Positions 10,286 to 20,304 of a stretch of 64,000 bases of DNA are shown here, one piece after another. Under the pieces are notes generated by a model. It did not search any database, was not told where the DNA came from, and was given only the letters and a program-made list of their open reading frames with translations. The position numbers and the translations under genes were made by a program. The stretch is taken from positions 247,967 to 311,966 of the forward strand of contig NZ_JARWSK010000005.1 in NCBI RefSeq assembly GCF_031081985.1, read 5' to 3'. The first letter of the stretch is position 1. Every line of letters starts with the position of its first letter. The stretch comes from Komagataeibacter xylinus. Lineage in GTDB: Bacteria > Pseudomonadota > Alphaproteobacteria > Acetobacterales > Acetobacteraceae.

Positions 10286-11031
10286 CAGTGGAACATCTGC
10301 GCGGTGCCAGGCGTATAACCGGCCCCGTAATTGAGGAAATTCGCCAGTTGCGCCCTGCCCTGCTCCTCGCTCTCTTCCTGACGCGCGCCTTCCAGCGCCT
10401 GGGCGCGGCCCATCGCCATGACGACTGCGGTAAGGTCGGCAAGCTGGCGCGTCTGCAGCGCGGTAAGCTGGTTGCCCGATTGCGCGGCCTGTAGGGCGCC
10501 CGTCGCCGCCTGGCTCGACGTCACCAGACTGTCGATCTGGCTGCGCGTGGCATCGAGATTCTGCACCGCCCCGGTCTGCACGCGCAGCCCGTCCTGATAG
10601 GCGCCCCGCGCGTTCTGCCATCGCGTCTGGGCGTCGGCGGTCATCTGCGCCGCCGAACTCGGGCTACCCAGCGCCTGCGGATAGGTCTGCGAAAACGCCT
10701 GATCGATGCTGGTCAGGTTATAAGAGAGCCCCTGCGCCTGGCCGACGATCTGCTCGGTCTGCGCGATCGACTGCTCCAGCGGTGCCAGCACGGAGAACGG
10801 CAGACTGGTCAGATTGCGGGCCTGGTTCTCCAGCATGGTCGCCTCATTGAGCAGGCTCTGCGCCTGCTGGTTGACCTGCTGCAATTCCCGCGCCGCAATC
10901 AGGACGCTCTGCACATGATTGGCACCGTCATAGACCGCCCATTGCGCGCGGGCCGGCGCGCTCAGGATAAGCGGGAGCACAAAGCCAGCGCCGAACATGA
11001 AAGCTGATTTTTTTATCAGCATGTTTCTCAT
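10285..11031 (-). CDS. trbJ: P-type conjugative transfer protein TrbJ (VirB5-like)
   Basis: 248 residues from the ATG at 11031, which overlaps the trbE stop (ATGA). A Sec signal peptide (basic start, hydrophobic MFGAGFVLPLILSAPARA, then Q) is followed by AVYDGANHVQSVLIAARELQ and a largely alpha-helical, glutamine-rich secreted domain. This is typical of TrbJ, the VirB5-like pilus-tip or periplasmic component. Confidence 0.94.
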   Translation of the reverse strand: MRNMLIKKSAFMFGAGFVLPLILSAPARAQWAVYDGANHVQSVLIAARELQQVNQQAQSLLNEATMLENQARNLTSLPFSVLAPLEQSIAQTEQIVGQAQGLSYNLTSIDQAFSQTYPQALGSPSSAAQMTADAQTRWQNARGAYQDGLRVQTGAVQNLDATRSQIDSLVTSSQAATGALQAAQSGNQLTALQTRQLADLTAVVMAMGRAQALEGARQEESEEQGRAQLANFLNYGAGYTPGTAQMFH

Positions 11032-13454
11032 GACCCCTCTCCCGGATTGAGCATCTCGACCGCCCACTCGACGCCTTTGTGCGCCAGCCAGGCAGCCGCG
11101 AACCCGTCACGGCCATGACGGGAAAAAATCCGGTCGATGGCGGTCTGGTCGTCGGGTGACGACGCGGCGGTGAAAGCCAGCGCCACCTCGGATAGGCCGA
11201 GATCGAACAACCGGTTGCCGCGACGGGACTGACAGTAATAGTCGCGCTTGGGTGTCGCCCGGCTAAGGATCTCGATCTGCCGGTCGTTCAACCCGAACCG
11301 GCGATAGATCGCGGTGATCTGCGGCTCCAGCGCCCGGTCGTTGGGCAGGAATATACGGGTCGGGCAGCTTTCGATCAGCGCGGGGGCGATCGGACTGGCA
11401 TCGATATCGGCCAGCGACTGGGTGGCGAAGATGACGGAGGCGTTCTTCTTGCGCAGCGTCTTCAGCCATTCCCGGAGCTGTCCGGCGAAGGCGCGATCAT
11501 CCAGCGCCAGCCAACCCTCGTCGATGATCAGCAGCGTCGGGCTGCCATCAAAGCTGTCCTCGATGCGGTGGAACAGATAGGACAGCACGGCGGACGCCGC
11601 GCCGGAGCCGATCAGCCCCTCGATCTCGAAGGCCTGGATATCGGCGACGCCGAGACGTTCATGCTCGGCGTCGAGCAACTGTCCCCACGGGCCACCAACA
11701 CAATAAGGCTGCAACGCCTGCTTCAGCGCCAGTGATTGAAGCAGCGCCGACAGACCGGTGAGGGTGCGTTCCGCGACCGGGGCCGAGGCCAACGAAGTCA
11801 GCGCCGACCACAGGTGTTCCTTGAGGTCGGGGGCAACCGCGACGCCCTCGCGTTCCAGCAGGGTCGCCACCCATTCCGCCGCCCAGGCCCGATCGCCCAA
11901 CTCATCGATCCGCGCCAGCGGCTGCAACGCGACTGCATCATTCCCATCCTGCGACAACGCGCCGCCGAGATCATGCCAGTCGCCACCCATCGCCAAGGTA
12001 GCAGCGCGGATCGAGCCACCGAAATCGAAGGCGAAAATCCGGGCACCGGCGTAACGGCGGAACTGCATTGCCATAAAGGCCAGCAGCACGGACTTGCCGG
12101 CTCCCGTCGGCCCGGCGATCAGCGTGTGGCCGACATCGCCGACGTGGAGTGCGAAGCGGAACGGCGTCGAGCCTTCGGTGCGGGCATAGAACAGCGGCGG
12201 CGCGTTGAAATGCCCGTCCCGCTCCGGCCCGGCCCACACTGCGGAGAGCGGGATCATATGCGCCAGGTTCAGGGTCGAGACGCAGGGCTGGCGCACATTG
12301 GCGTAGACATGCCCCGGCAGGCTGCCGAACCAGGCTTCGAGCGCATTCACCGTCTCGCGCATGCAGGTGAAGTCGCGGCCCTGGATGGTCTTCTCCACCA
12401 GACGCAGCCGGTCGGCGGCGATCACAGGATCCTCGTCCCAGACCGTGACGGTAGCGGTGACGTACGCTTGCCCGACCTGATCGGTGCCGAGTTCCTGCAA
12501 CGCCGCATCGGCGTCGGCCGCCTTGTTGGCGGCGTCGGAATCCAGCAGCACCGAGGCTTCGTTGGTCATCACCTCCTTGAGGATGGCCATGATCGATTTG
12601 CGCTTGGCAAACCATTGCCGCCGGATCCGGCCCAGCACTTTCGTGGCGTCAGTGCGGTCGAGGCAGATCGCCCGCGTCGACCAGCGATAGGGAAAGGCCA
12701 GACGGTTCAGCTCATCCAGCAGCCCCGGCCAGGTCTGGGTCGGGAAGCCGGTCACGGTGAGCGTGCGCAGATGGGCGTCGCCCAGGCGCGGCTCCAGCCC
12801 GCCGGTCAGTTCCTCATCGACCAGGATCGCGTCGAGGTGCATCGGGATTTCCGGCACCCGGACCCGCTGCATGCGCGTGGAGATACAGGAATGCAAATAA
12901 GTCAGCGTTTCGCCGTCATCGAGCCAGTCGGCCTCCGGCATGAAGCCGTCGAGCAGCGCCAGCACCCGGTCGGTCTGGTCGATGAAACCTGCGACCACCG
13001 CCCGCCAGTCGGAGCCGCCACGGGCGCGGTTCTCGTAGAGCCAGGCTTCGGCACGGGCGGCATCGTCCGCCGGCGGCAGCCAGACCAGGGTGAGGAAATA
13101 ACGGCTCTCGTAATGCGCCCCCTCTTCCTCGAACTGCGCCCGCCGCTCGGCGTCGACCAGTTCAGACGCCGGATCGGGGAACAGGCTAGCGGGATAGCCC
13201 CGCGCCGGGCCGCGCTGTGCCTCGACGAAAATGGCCCAGCCGGAGCCGAGCCGGCGCAGGGCGTTGTTCAGACGGGAGGTGATGGCGACCAGTTCGGACG
13301 CGGTCGAGGAGTCCAGATCGGGGCCCCGGAACCGGACGGTACGCTGGAAGGCGCCGTCCTTGTTCAGCACCACGCCCTTGGCAACCAGCGCCGCCCAAGG
13401 CAGGAAATCAGCGAGCCGATCGCGGCGATGGCGATATTCGGCGAGGTTCAGCAT
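11028..13454 (-). CDS. trbE: Conjugal transfer ATPase TrbE (VirB4-like)
   Basis: 808 residues from the ATG at 13454 (MLNLAEYRHRRDRLADFLPW). An N-terminal CagE/TrbE domain is followed by an ATPase domain with Walker A GPTGAGKS near residue 445, and the Walker B stretch LLIIDEGWLALDD. IFATQSLADIDASPIAPALI matches the conserved sensor region. This is the universal energiser of pilus assembly and transfer. It lies 7 nt after trbD and is coupled to trbJ. Confidence 0.96.
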   Translation of the reverse strand: MLNLAEYRHRRDRLADFLPWAALVAKGVVLNKDGAFQRTVRFRGPDLDSSTASELVAITSRLNNALRRLGSGWAIFVEAQRGPARGYPASLFPDPASELVDAERRAQFEEEGAHYESRYFLTLVWLPPADDAARAEAWLYENRARGGSDWRAVVAGFIDQTDRVLALLDGFMPEADWLDDGETLTYLHSCISTRMQRVRVPEIPMHLDAILVDEELTGGLEPRLGDAHLRTLTVTGFPTQTWPGLLDELNRLAFPYRWSTRAICLDRTDATKVLGRIRRQWFAKRKSIMAILKEVMTNEASVLLDSDAANKAADADAALQELGTDQVGQAYVTATVTVWDEDPVIAADRLRLVEKTIQGRDFTCMRETVNALEAWFGSLPGHVYANVRQPCVSTLNLAHMIPLSAVWAGPERDGHFNAPPLFYARTEGSTPFRFALHVGDVGHTLIAGPTGAGKSVLLAFMAMQFRRYAGARIFAFDFGGSIRAATLAMGGDWHDLGGALSQDGNDAVALQPLARIDELGDRAWAAEWVATLLEREGVAVAPDLKEHLWSALTSLASAPVAERTLTGLSALLQSLALKQALQPYCVGGPWGQLLDAEHERLGVADIQAFEIEGLIGSGAASAVLSYLFHRIEDSFDGSPTLLIIDEGWLALDDRAFAGQLREWLKTLRKKNASVIFATQSLADIDASPIAPALIESCPTRIFLPNDRALEPQITAIYRRFGLNDRQIEILSRATPKRDYYCQSRRGNRLFDLGLSEVALAFTAASSPDDQTAIDRIFSRHGRDGFAAAWLAHKGVEWAVEMLNPGEGS

Positions 13455-13461
13455 GGCGCCC

Positions 13462-13728
13462 TCACCCGACCAGATGGGTGGGATAGCGCAGGTGCCGGCG
13501 CACCACGTCGACGAAGGCGGGATCGCGCTTGGCCGCCCAGACGGCGGCGAGATGGCCGACCAGCCAGAAGATCCCGCCCGCGATCCACAGCCGCAGGCCG
13601 AGGCCGATCGCCGCCGACAGCGTGCCATTGACGATCGCCACCGTGCGCGGCGCCCCGCCGAGCAGGATCGGCTCGATCAGGGCGCGATGCACCGGGACGG
13701 TGAAGCCGGGGATGGCGTCCGGCTCCAT
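13462..13728 (-). CDS. trbD: Conjugal transfer protein TrbD (VirB3-like)
   Basis: 88 residues from the ATG at 13728, sharing one base with the trbC stop (TGATG). It begins MEPDAIPGFTVPVHRALIEP, the usual VirB3/TrbD start, and then has two hydrophobic segments (TVAIVNGTLSAAIGLGLRLW; FWLVGHLAAVWAA). It is a small inner-membrane partner of the TrbE ATPase. Confidence 0.93.
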   Translation of the reverse strand: MEPDAIPGFTVPVHRALIEPILLGGAPRTVAIVNGTLSAAIGLGLRLWIAGGIFWLVGHLAAVWAAKRDPAFVDVVRRHLRYPTHLVG

Positions 13729-14054
13729 CAGATCAGCGCCCCGCCGGAGAAGGAGAAGAAGGACAGGAAGAACGAACTGGCGGCAAAGGCGATCGACAGG
13801 CCGAAGACGATCTGGATCAGACGGCGAAAGCCGCCCGAGGTCTCGCCGAAGGCCAGCGTCAGGCCGGTCACGGTGATGATGATCACCGAGACGATCTTGG
13901 CGACCGGCCCCTGCACCGAGTCCAGGATCTGGGTCAGCGGTTGTTCCCACGGCATGTTCGAACCGGCCGCATAGGCCGGCGCTGACAGCAGGGCGAGAAC
14001 AAGGGGCGCGCTCGCCACGGCAAAGCGGCGGCGCAGGGCGATCATGCTTGTCAT
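13728..14054 (-). CDS. trbC: Conjugal transfer pilin TrbC (VirB2-like)
   Basis: 108 residues from the ATG at 14054, overlapping the trbB stop (14051-14053). It has a long signal sequence (FAVASAPLVLALLSAPAYA, cleavage after AYA near residue 29) and two hydrophobic helices separated by GETSGGFRR, the VirB2 pilin pattern. It is the major pilus subunit precursor. The TraF-like peptidase at 35515-36057 could process it, as in RP4; this is inference. Confidence 0.93.
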   Translation of the reverse strand: MTSMIALRRRFAVASAPLVLALLSAPAYAAGSNMPWEQPLTQILDSVQGPVAKIVSVIIITVTGLTLAFGETSGGFRRLIQIVFGLSIAFAASSFFLSFFSFSGGALI

Positions 14055-15019
14055 GACGGATCTCCGGCGGGTACGAGGACGTAGGTCCCGTCCGGAGTCA
14101 GGCCCCGGACAATGGCGAGTTCGGCCAGTCGGCGCGCGCTGCCGCGCCCGGACAGCACCGCGATCATGTCGATGGTCTCGGCGATCAGGGCGCGCGGCAC
14201 GGTGACGACGGCTTCCTGGATCAGTTGCTCCAGCCGGCGCAGGGCGCCGATCGCCGAGCCGGCGTGCAGGGTACCGACGCCGCCGGGATGGCCGGTGCCC
14301 CAGGCCTTGAGCAGGTCGAGCGCCTCGGCGCCGCGCACCTCGCCGATCGGAATCCGGTCGGGGCGCAGGCGTAGCGAGGAGCGCACCAGGTCGGAAAGCG
14401 AGGCCGCGCCGTCCCTGGTGCGTAGGGCGACCAGATTGGGGGCCGCGCATTGCAGTTCGCGCGTGTCTTCGATCAGCACCACCCGGTCGCCGGTCTGCGC
14501 GATCTCGGCCAGCAGGGCATTGACCAGCGTGGTCTTGCCGGTGGAGGTGCCGCCAGCGACCAGGATGTTCTGCCGCTCGGCGACGGCGCGGCGCAGACAC
14601 TCGGCCTGTGCGGCGGTCATGATGCCGGCTGTCACGTAATCGTCGAGCGAGAACACCGCGACCGCCGGACGCCGGATCGCGAAGCAGGGTGCTGCCACCA
14701 CCGGGGGCACCAACCCTTCGAACCGCTCTCCACTTCCCGGCAGTTCGGCGGAGACGCGCGGGCTGCCGGGATGCACCTCCACCCCGACATGATGGGCGAC
14801 CAGGCGGACAATCCGCTCGGCGTCAGCCGGCGTAATCCGGGTGCCGGTGTCCTCCATCCTGCCGGCGAGCCGGTCGATCCACAACCTACCGTCGGGATTG
14901 AGCATCACCTCGACGATCGACGGATCGTCGAGATGCCCGGCAATCGCCGACCCCAGGGCGGTGCGCAACATGCGCGTGCCACGGGCAACGGCTTCGGAGC
15001 GGAAGGGAGCGACAGACAC
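14051..15019 (-). CDS. trbB: P-type conjugative transfer ATPase TrbB (VirB11-like)
   Basis: 322 residues, normal for VirB11/TrbB ATPases. Walker A is GGTSTGKT at about residues 156-163; [20 protein letters not shown] is the Asp box and [20 protein letters not shown] the Walker B region. [20 protein letters not shown] is the His box. It is the first gene of the trb operon seen here and powers channel assembly. No clear promoter is identified upstream; the divergent HU-like gene begins 214 bp away. Confidence 0.96.
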   Translation of the reverse strand: MSVAPFRSEAVARGTRMLRTALGSAIAGHLDDPSIVEVMLNPDGRLWIDRLAGRMEDTGTRITPADAERIVRLVAHHVGVEVHPGSPRVSAELPGSGERFEGLVPPVVAAPCFAIRRPAVAVFSLDDYVTAGIMTAAQAECLRRAVAERQNILVAGGTSTGKTTLVNALLAEIAQTGDRVVLIEDTRELQCAAPNLVALRTRDGAASLSDLVRSSLRLRPDRIPIGEVRGAEALDLLKAWGTGHPGGVGTLHAGSAIGALRRLEQLIQEAVVTVPRALIAETIDMIAVLSGRGSARRLAELAIVRGLTPDGTYVLVPAGDPS

Positions 15020-15232
15020 CGGGAACCCCGCGATTGGCCTCCGACGGGAGGCGGTGGATCAGCGGGGTTGATTAGAAAGAGGCATGGACACGCCAGCGCA
15101 ACAAGTCTCTGGGACCGTAGGGCGCTGGGATAGAAAAACTTGCATAGGGGTGTGTTGCCATTTGCGCAGTGACGGGGCGACAGGGCGCTGCTACCGTTTT
15201 CTGGAATCGACCACGACACGGATCCGCCCCGC

Positions 15233-15502
15233 ATGAGCAAAGCCTTCATCGCCGCTGTTCTTCAGGACTCTCTCGCCTGCACCGGTGTGACCGCCACCAA
15301 GGCCGCTGATGATCTGGTCGGAGCCATTGTCGGCGAACTGGAGCAGGAAGGCGGGTTCACCCTGCCGTCATTTGGGACGTTCACCGTCCATAAGACCAAG
15401 GCCCGTAAGGCGCTCAATCCCCGCACCGGTGAGCCGGTGAAGGTCAAGGCGGGCAAGACCGTGCGCTTCAAGGCCAGTCCCGTTCTGAAGAAGGCAGTCT
15501 GA
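15233..15502 (+). CDS. HU/IHF family DNA-binding protein
   Basis: 89 residues covering the whole bacterial histone-like fold. The beta-arm region shows GGFTLPSFGTFTVHKTKARK and the family signature in ALNPRTGEPVKVKAGKTVRF. It is divergent from trbB and close to the transfer operon. A nucleoid-type protein on an ICE could assist recombination or relaxosome architecture; that role is inferred from context. Confidence 0.93.
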   Translation: MSKAFIAAVLQDSLACTGVTATKAADDLVGAIVGELEQEGGFTLPSFGTFTVHKTKARKALNPRTGEPVKVKAGKTVRFKASPVLKKAV

Positions 15503-16093
15503 TTGGACGCCCCGTTCAATGGCTGCCAGATGATAATTTGGGTAGGGCAGAGAGCAGGAGACTGGCGGCTTACGCCTCATGTCGGTCATTCTTCGCCTAA
15601 AATTGGAATCCCAAAAGCAGACCTCAGCCCAAAGAAGCGGACGGAGATTTATCGTAGTAGACTTAATAAGTAATTGAAGACAATATTTACGCCAAGAAAA
15701 GGCGACGCATGGGGATGGTTTTGACTTCAAATATCCAAGTTGTTAATTCAGTTTACGTTTGCCGTAGTCGATTGCCAATATTACCCGATCAAGGTAAGGT
15801 ATTTTACCGAAGCTTAGCTGTATCAAAAAACATCTGTCGATTACTGTTAGTATACCCAATGAGGCACATAGCGCTCTAATAGCTACCAAATTTGCTCACC
15901 ATAGAGTTGGTATTGCGATAATATTCTTTGGGGATTTCAACTCAGAATATACTCTTCTCGACCCGTTAGCCAAAACTATTTTGCAATATTGTCGCTTATT
16001 GTGCGGAGATGACGATTACGTCACTATGGCTCCAATCAACGGCTCCTTGATCCTGCCAAGTATCCCCATTCACGGGGCTGCACGGACAGTTTT
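15503..16093. other. AT-richer stretch without a supported gene
   Basis: About 590 bp between the HU-like gene and the convergent unknown gene. It is visibly more AT-rich than the trb genes, with many stops in all frames. I see no convincing gene, RNA or repeat. Low GC shared with the neighbouring 434-residue gene suggests both arrived together as a separate insert. Confidence 0.5.
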
Positions 16094-17398
16094 TCACCCG
16101 AAAAGAGTGATTTCTTCGGAAGGTGGAAACTTTCCACTCACCTGGAAGTGGCCATTGAGTTTTTCAAAAATCGAATGCTGGATGATGCCTGGTGCGATGC
16201 AGCGGACACCACCATGCCAGTTACCGTCAGAGTCCGGAAAAACTGAGGTATAAAAGTCACCTTTTTGATAAATATAGCATTCATTTAGTGGCTGATTGTC
16301 GGCGACTATCTGGAACGGAGAGCCTTTTTGACTGATGACCCCAATGGGAACATTCATGCATATTACCCGGCCTTCAGCCAGCCAGCCAACGATGCTGGCC
16401 GCGGCTTCAGTGTGGAAAACATGCTGTAAGACCGTTCCGTCACCCATCCTGGCGGTTTGAGCTTGGTAGAGAAGCACAAAGCGAATTGGACCATGAGGAT
16501 AACGCTCAAAATAGTTTTTAATCCAAGATGCCGCTATTTGCATTCCGAACCATTCGGGAATACGTATAAAAATTGCGTGCAGGGCGTCAGAGCCATATTT
16601 TGCAAATTTACTGGCATTGGCCGCGGCTACCTCGAGCTTTGCCTCGAGATTACTTACCTCATTACGATGGAAGGGCACGATTACGCTAACCTGATGTGAA
16701 ATTTTTTGCGAGCTGAGTGGGTAGACGTCCAACTGCGGCGAAGTCAAATTTGTGGACCAAATACCAAACTCGTTAGCACATTTTCCGTTCACCGGTTGAC
16801 TGAGAATCTCATCAAGTCTGGCATGGAGTTCTTTCCAGTCTTCCTCAGAGGGATAGCTACTTGCTCGTACAAGAACGCACAGCCCGTTTCGCTTTTGTGA
16901 TTTGATACGGGCCTTGAAAGCTGCGTCGAATTTTTTCGAATGGCCTTGGAATATACGCTCATGTTGTGACATTCCATAGTCTTTTACTGAAAGAGGAACC
17001 GCAGCGCCATCGTCGAATGTTATGATTGCATCGTAACCAGCGGTGTTTTTTGGCGTGGGGGCAACGTTGGTTCCTGATTCCCGTATCAAGTAAAGAGCGA
17101 GAAGCTCCAGCATCGCACCTCGACTGTTGTTGCTGTCTCTACCTTTGATAATTTTGATCTGGCCTTTCAGCCATATAGGATGTGCCGTTTTGGCCCAATC
17201 CAGCGCGCAGGCAAGAATGAGCAACTCGGTGGAGGCTAGACCATCACGGCGCGCCCAAAGTCTACCAAGGGGGCGTTGGCACTGCTGTTTGAGCCAATTT
17301 TCGCCAAACTGCTCCGGTATTAAGGAAAAGAGACGATCAATCTCGTCTGTCTCCATGCCAAGATGACTTGTGGGACGCAGTGCTGAAGTTTCTGTCAT
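16094..17398 (-). CDS. Unknown protein with PD-(D/E)XK-like nuclease signature
   Basis: I do not recognise this 434-residue protein. Numbered from the ATG at 17398, it has Glu99 in RGAMLELLALYLIRESG, then Asp124 in AGYDAIITFDDG and Ser138-Val-Lys140 in AVPLSVKDYG. That E / D / x13 / (S)xK spacing between predicted beta strands resembles PD-(D/E)XK nucleases, with Ser before Val-Lys instead of Glu or Asp. The C-terminal half has no motif I know. The start was chosen over an upstream one at 17623 because a promoter-like pair lies at 17447-17474 and the extra 75 codons look non-coding. The gene is AT-rich relative to its neighbours and stands alone between trb and traG. A defence or restriction role is speculative. 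Confidence 0.72.
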   Translation of the reverse strand: MTETSALRPTSHLGMETDEIDRLFSLIPEQFGENWLKQQCQRPLGRLWARRDGLASTELLILACALDWAKTAHPIWLKGQIKIIKGRDSNNSRGAMLELLALYLIRESGTNVAPTPKNTAGYDAIITFDDGAAVPLSVKDYGMSQHERIFQGHSKKFDAAFKARIKSQKRNGLCVLVRASSYPSEEDWKELHARLDEILSQPVNGKCANEFGIWSTNLTSPQLDVYPLSSQKISHQVSVIVPFHRNEVSNLEAKLEVAAANASKFAKYGSDALHAIFIRIPEWFGMQIAASWIKNYFERYPHGPIRFVLLYQAQTARMGDGTVLQHVFHTEAAASIVGWLAEGRVICMNVPIGVISQKGSPFQIVADNQPLNECYIYQKGDFYTSVFPDSDGNWHGGVRCIAPGIIQHSIFEKLNGHFQVSGKFPPSEEITLFG

Positions 17399-17446
17399 TG
17401 GGCTTAAGGATTCTATATAATGTGTAAAACGATAGCCTGACGGGGC

Positions 17447-17474
17447 ATCATAGGCGCTTTTTATATCATGGCAA
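17447..17474 (-). promoter_or_regulatory. Putative sigma70 promoter of the unknown PD-(D/E)XK-like gene
   Basis: On the minus strand TTGCCA (17474-17469) is followed after 16 nt by TATGAT (17452-17447). Transcription would start near 17440, about 40 nt before the ATG at 17398. This supports the shorter start and independent transcription from the trb operon. Confidence 0.45.
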
Positions 17475-17796
17475 CACGCAGACTGAGCCGCAGCGGCCTT
17501 TCTGGAAGGTAGATTTGTGTAGTTCCACATAAAAAACTGTCGTCTATGTAAACGTCTGTCTGGAGCTTTGAAGGTCGACTGCATCAGCCGCCGCACGCAG
17601 CTCATCCCCTGCGTGAACGACATTTTTTGTCAGATTCGAACGGTTGCGCAGCTAGAGGCGAACATCGTAAACTGATAAGAAACAGACATATTCGACTTGA
17701 TGCCGATGATGACTGCTATCAGTGTGGCGCATTCCCGAATGCAGACCGACAGGAATCCCCCAACCCAGACCTAAATTTGCGAGAGGGTCTGCCGGG

Positions 17797-18222
17797 TCAA
17801 GTATCCTGATCTTCCGCAACAGGCTCCAGGTCCAACCTGATCTCGTCGTCCAGCGTTTTTCCTCTGGCGAGCCGGCGTCCGATCGCTTCGATGAACCCGT
17901 CATACCGTTCCCGGCCCTTACTCTGCGCTGCCGCCAATGCCGCGTCGGGTAATGGTGGCGTGCTAGTCAGCCAGAACCGCACGAACACAGCTAATGATTC
18001 GTTCGAGATCGTGACCCGTCGCTCCATGCGCTCCAACTGCCGCGTCACCCGGTCCAGCCGCCGGGCCAACGCGGCCTCCAACCGCTCCGGGCCGTCCGGC
18101 GACAGGAACGATGCCAGCGCCGTCTCAACGATCAGCGCCTGCGGCACCTTTTTGCGGGCGGCGTAGTCGGCAAGCCTGACACTGAGATCGGCAGGCAGCC
18201 GGATCGTGTGCTTGATCCGCAT
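17797..18222 (-). CDS. CopG-type ribbon-helix-helix protein next to traG
   Basis: 141 residues from the ATG at 18222 (MRIKHTIRLPADLSVRLADY). A GTG at 18231 would overlap the traG stop (GTGA) and add three residues, so the start is uncertain. The N-terminal strand-helix-helix matches RHH DNA-binding proteins; the C-terminal part is helical and charged. In many alphaproteobacterial transfer regions such a gene lies between traG and trbB, as here, and is a likely transfer regulator or accessory factor. A decayed copy of its middle part occurs at about 31690-31830. Confidence 0.85.
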   Translation of the reverse strand: MRIKHTIRLPADLSVRLADYAARKKVPQALIVETALASFLSPDGPERLEAALARRLDRVTRQLERMERRVTISNESLAVFVRFWLTSTPPLPDAALAAAQSKGRERYDGFIEAIGRRLARGKTLDDEIRLDLEPVAEDQDT

Positions 18223-18227
18223 GGCGG

Positions 18228-20210
18228 TCACAGCCCCATCTGATCGCCGGGATCGAGCGAGACCTGACGCGCGAGAACCCGCTCACCACGGCGTAGGGTC
18301 TGCGCCCGTGTGGCGTCGTCCTCGGGTTCGTCCTCCAGCAGATCGAACTCATGAACCGGCTTCCTCGGTGCCTGCACCACCTCTTCCTGTTCCGGCAATT
18401 CCGGCTCGCGGCGGATGCCCGCATTGGCCGGGTCGTCATCCGCGCTGGGCGACGCGGCTGGCTGCACCAAGTCGGCCCAGTCCCCCGGCGGCTGCGGTCC
18501 GATGGGCGGTGTTCCCGGCGGAGCAGATGGCGGCTCGAAGCGGGGTGGCGGGAGGATGCGCGCGGCCAGTTCGGCATCCTCGAAATACCGCGCCTTACGC
18601 GCCCGGATCGGCGGGCAGCCTGACACGAGCACCAGCTCTTCATCTGGCGGAAGCTGCATGATCTCGCCGGGCGTCAGCAGCGGCCGCGCGGTTTCGTGGC
18701 GCGTCACCATCAGATGCCCGAGCCACGGCGACAGACGGTGTCCAGCATAGTTCTTGGCGTCACGGATCTCGGTGGCGGTGCCCAGCGCGTCGGAAACCCG
18801 CTTGGCGGTCCGTTCGTCATTAGTCGCGAAACTGACCCGGACATGGCAGTTGTCGAGGATCGAGTTGTTCTGGCCATAGGCTTTCTCGATCTGGTTCAGG
18901 CTCTGGCCGATCAGGAAGCTCTTGATCCCATAGCCCGCCATGAACGCGAGCGCACTCTCGAAGAAATCCAGCCGTCCCAGCGCCGGGAACTCATCAAGCA
19001 TCAGCAGCAGGCAATGGCGCCGCTTCGCCTCCAGTTCCTCGGTCAGCCGGCGGCCGATCTGATTGAGCACCAGGCGGACCAGCGGCTTGGTGCGGCTGAT
19101 ATCCGATGGGGGTACCACCAGATACAGCGTCGCCGGATGGCTGCCGGCGACAAGGTCGCGGATCCGCCAGTCGCAGCGCCGGGTCACATGCGCCACCACC
19201 GGATCGCGATACAGACCGAGAAACGACATTGCGGTGGATAGCACGCCCGAGCGTTCATTGTCGCTCTTGTTCAGCAGTTCCCGTGCCGAGCTGGCGACCA
19301 CCGGATGCACACCCTTCGTCCCGAGATGCGGCGTGGTCATCATGGCGCGCAGCGTGGTCTCAATCGCGCGTTTAGGGTCAGAGAGGAAATTGGCGACACC
19401 GGCCAGGGTCTTGTCCTCCTCGGCGTAGAGGACATGCAGGATGGTGCCGACCAGCAGCGCGTGGCTGGTCTTCTCCCAGTGGTTCCGCTTCTCAAGGGCG
19501 CCCTCAGGATCGACCAGCACATCGGCGATGTTCTGCACGTCGCGGACCTCGCGTTCGCCGCGCCGGACCTCCAGCAGCGGGTTGTAGGCGGCACTGGCAA
19601 GGTTGGTCGGATCGAACAGCAGCACCCGACCAAAGCGGGAGCGCCACCCCGCAGTCAGCGTCCAGTTCTCGCCCTTGATGTCATGGACGATGGCCGAGCC
19701 TGGCCAGGTCAGCAGCGTCGGCACCACCAGACCCACGCCCTTGCCCGAGCGGGTGGGCGCGAAACACAGCACATGCTCCGGCCCGTCGTGACGGAGATAG
19801 GCATCGGCCGAACGGCCCAATATTACCCCATCGGGCGCAAGCAGACCGGCTCGACGAATCTCGCGCAGGTCGGCCCAATGCGCCGAGCCGTAAGTAGTGG
19901 CGCGCTTCTTTTCGCGGGCGCGCCAGACGGACATGGTGATCGCGACGATGACGGCAGCAATCCCGCCGGATGCCGCGATGTAACCGCCTGTGGTGAAAAT
20001 ATCCGGGGCATAGGCGTCGTAGGCGAACCACCACCAGAAGAACTCCGGTGGGTAGTAGACCGATCGGCCGAGCAGCGTGAACCACGGGGTGCCGAGTTGC
20101 GGCTGGAAGCCCAGCCGCCACGCAGTCCACTGCGTCGCGGCCCAGGTGAAGGCGAGGATCACGGTGCTGACGGCAAGCACCGCCCCCCAGAGGATCTTGG
20201 TTTGGTTCAT
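18228..20210 (-). CDS. traG: Type IV coupling protein TraG (VirD4 family)
   Basis: 660 residues. Two N-terminal membrane segments (about 10-30 and 70-92) precede TraG/VirD4 ATPase blocks: Walker A APTRSGKG at about residues 151-158, YNPLLEVRRGEREVRDVQNI, and Walker B LLLMLDEFPALGRLDFFESA. It links the relaxosome to the trb channel and pumps DNA. It ends next to the CopG-like gene. Its usual neighbour, the relaxase, is more than 12 kb away here because cargo and an IS630 element lie between them. Confidence 0.96.
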   Translation of the reverse strand: MNQTKILWGAVLAVSTVILAFTWAATQWTAWRLGFQPQLGTPWFTLLGRSVYYPPEFFWWWFAYDAYAPDIFTTGGYIAASGGIAAVIVAITMSVWRAREKKRATTYGSAHWADLREIRRAGLLAPDGVILGRSADAYLRHDGPEHVLCFAPTRSGKGVGLVVPTLLTWPGSAIVHDIKGENWTLTAGWRSRFGRVLLFDPTNLASAAYNPLLEVRRGEREVRDVQNIADVLVDPEGALEKRNHWEKTSHALLVGTILHVLYAEEDKTLAGVANFLSDPKRAIETTLRAMMTTPHLGTKGVHPVVASSARELLNKSDNERSGVLSTAMSFLGLYRDPVVAHVTRRCDWRIRDLVAGSHPATLYLVVPPSDISRTKPLVRLVLNQIGRRLTEELEAKRRHCLLLMLDEFPALGRLDFFESALAFMAGYGIKSFLIGQSLNQIEKAYGQNNSILDNCHVRVSFATNDERTAKRVSDALGTATEIRDAKNYAGHRLSPWLGHLMVTRHETARPLLTPGEIMQLPPDEELVLVSGCPPIRARKARYFEDAELAARILPPPRFEPPSAPPGTPPIGPQPPGDWADLVQPAASPSADDDPANAGIRREPELPEQEEVVQAPRKPVHEFDLLEDEPEDDATRAQTLRRGERVLARQVSLDPGDQMGL

Positions 20211-20304
20211 GACAGGAACCGAGCAAGTGGCACAGACGAGTCCGGTTCAAGTGCAAATGATGCCGCCATGGTCCATGGCGGCATCCCGGATAGAAATCGG
20301 ACGC

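Noticed and set aside
15981..16253. A 90-codon plus-strand frame at the end of the unknown gene
   Set aside because: It mostly lies antisense to the 434-residue gene and lacks a ribosome-binding site.
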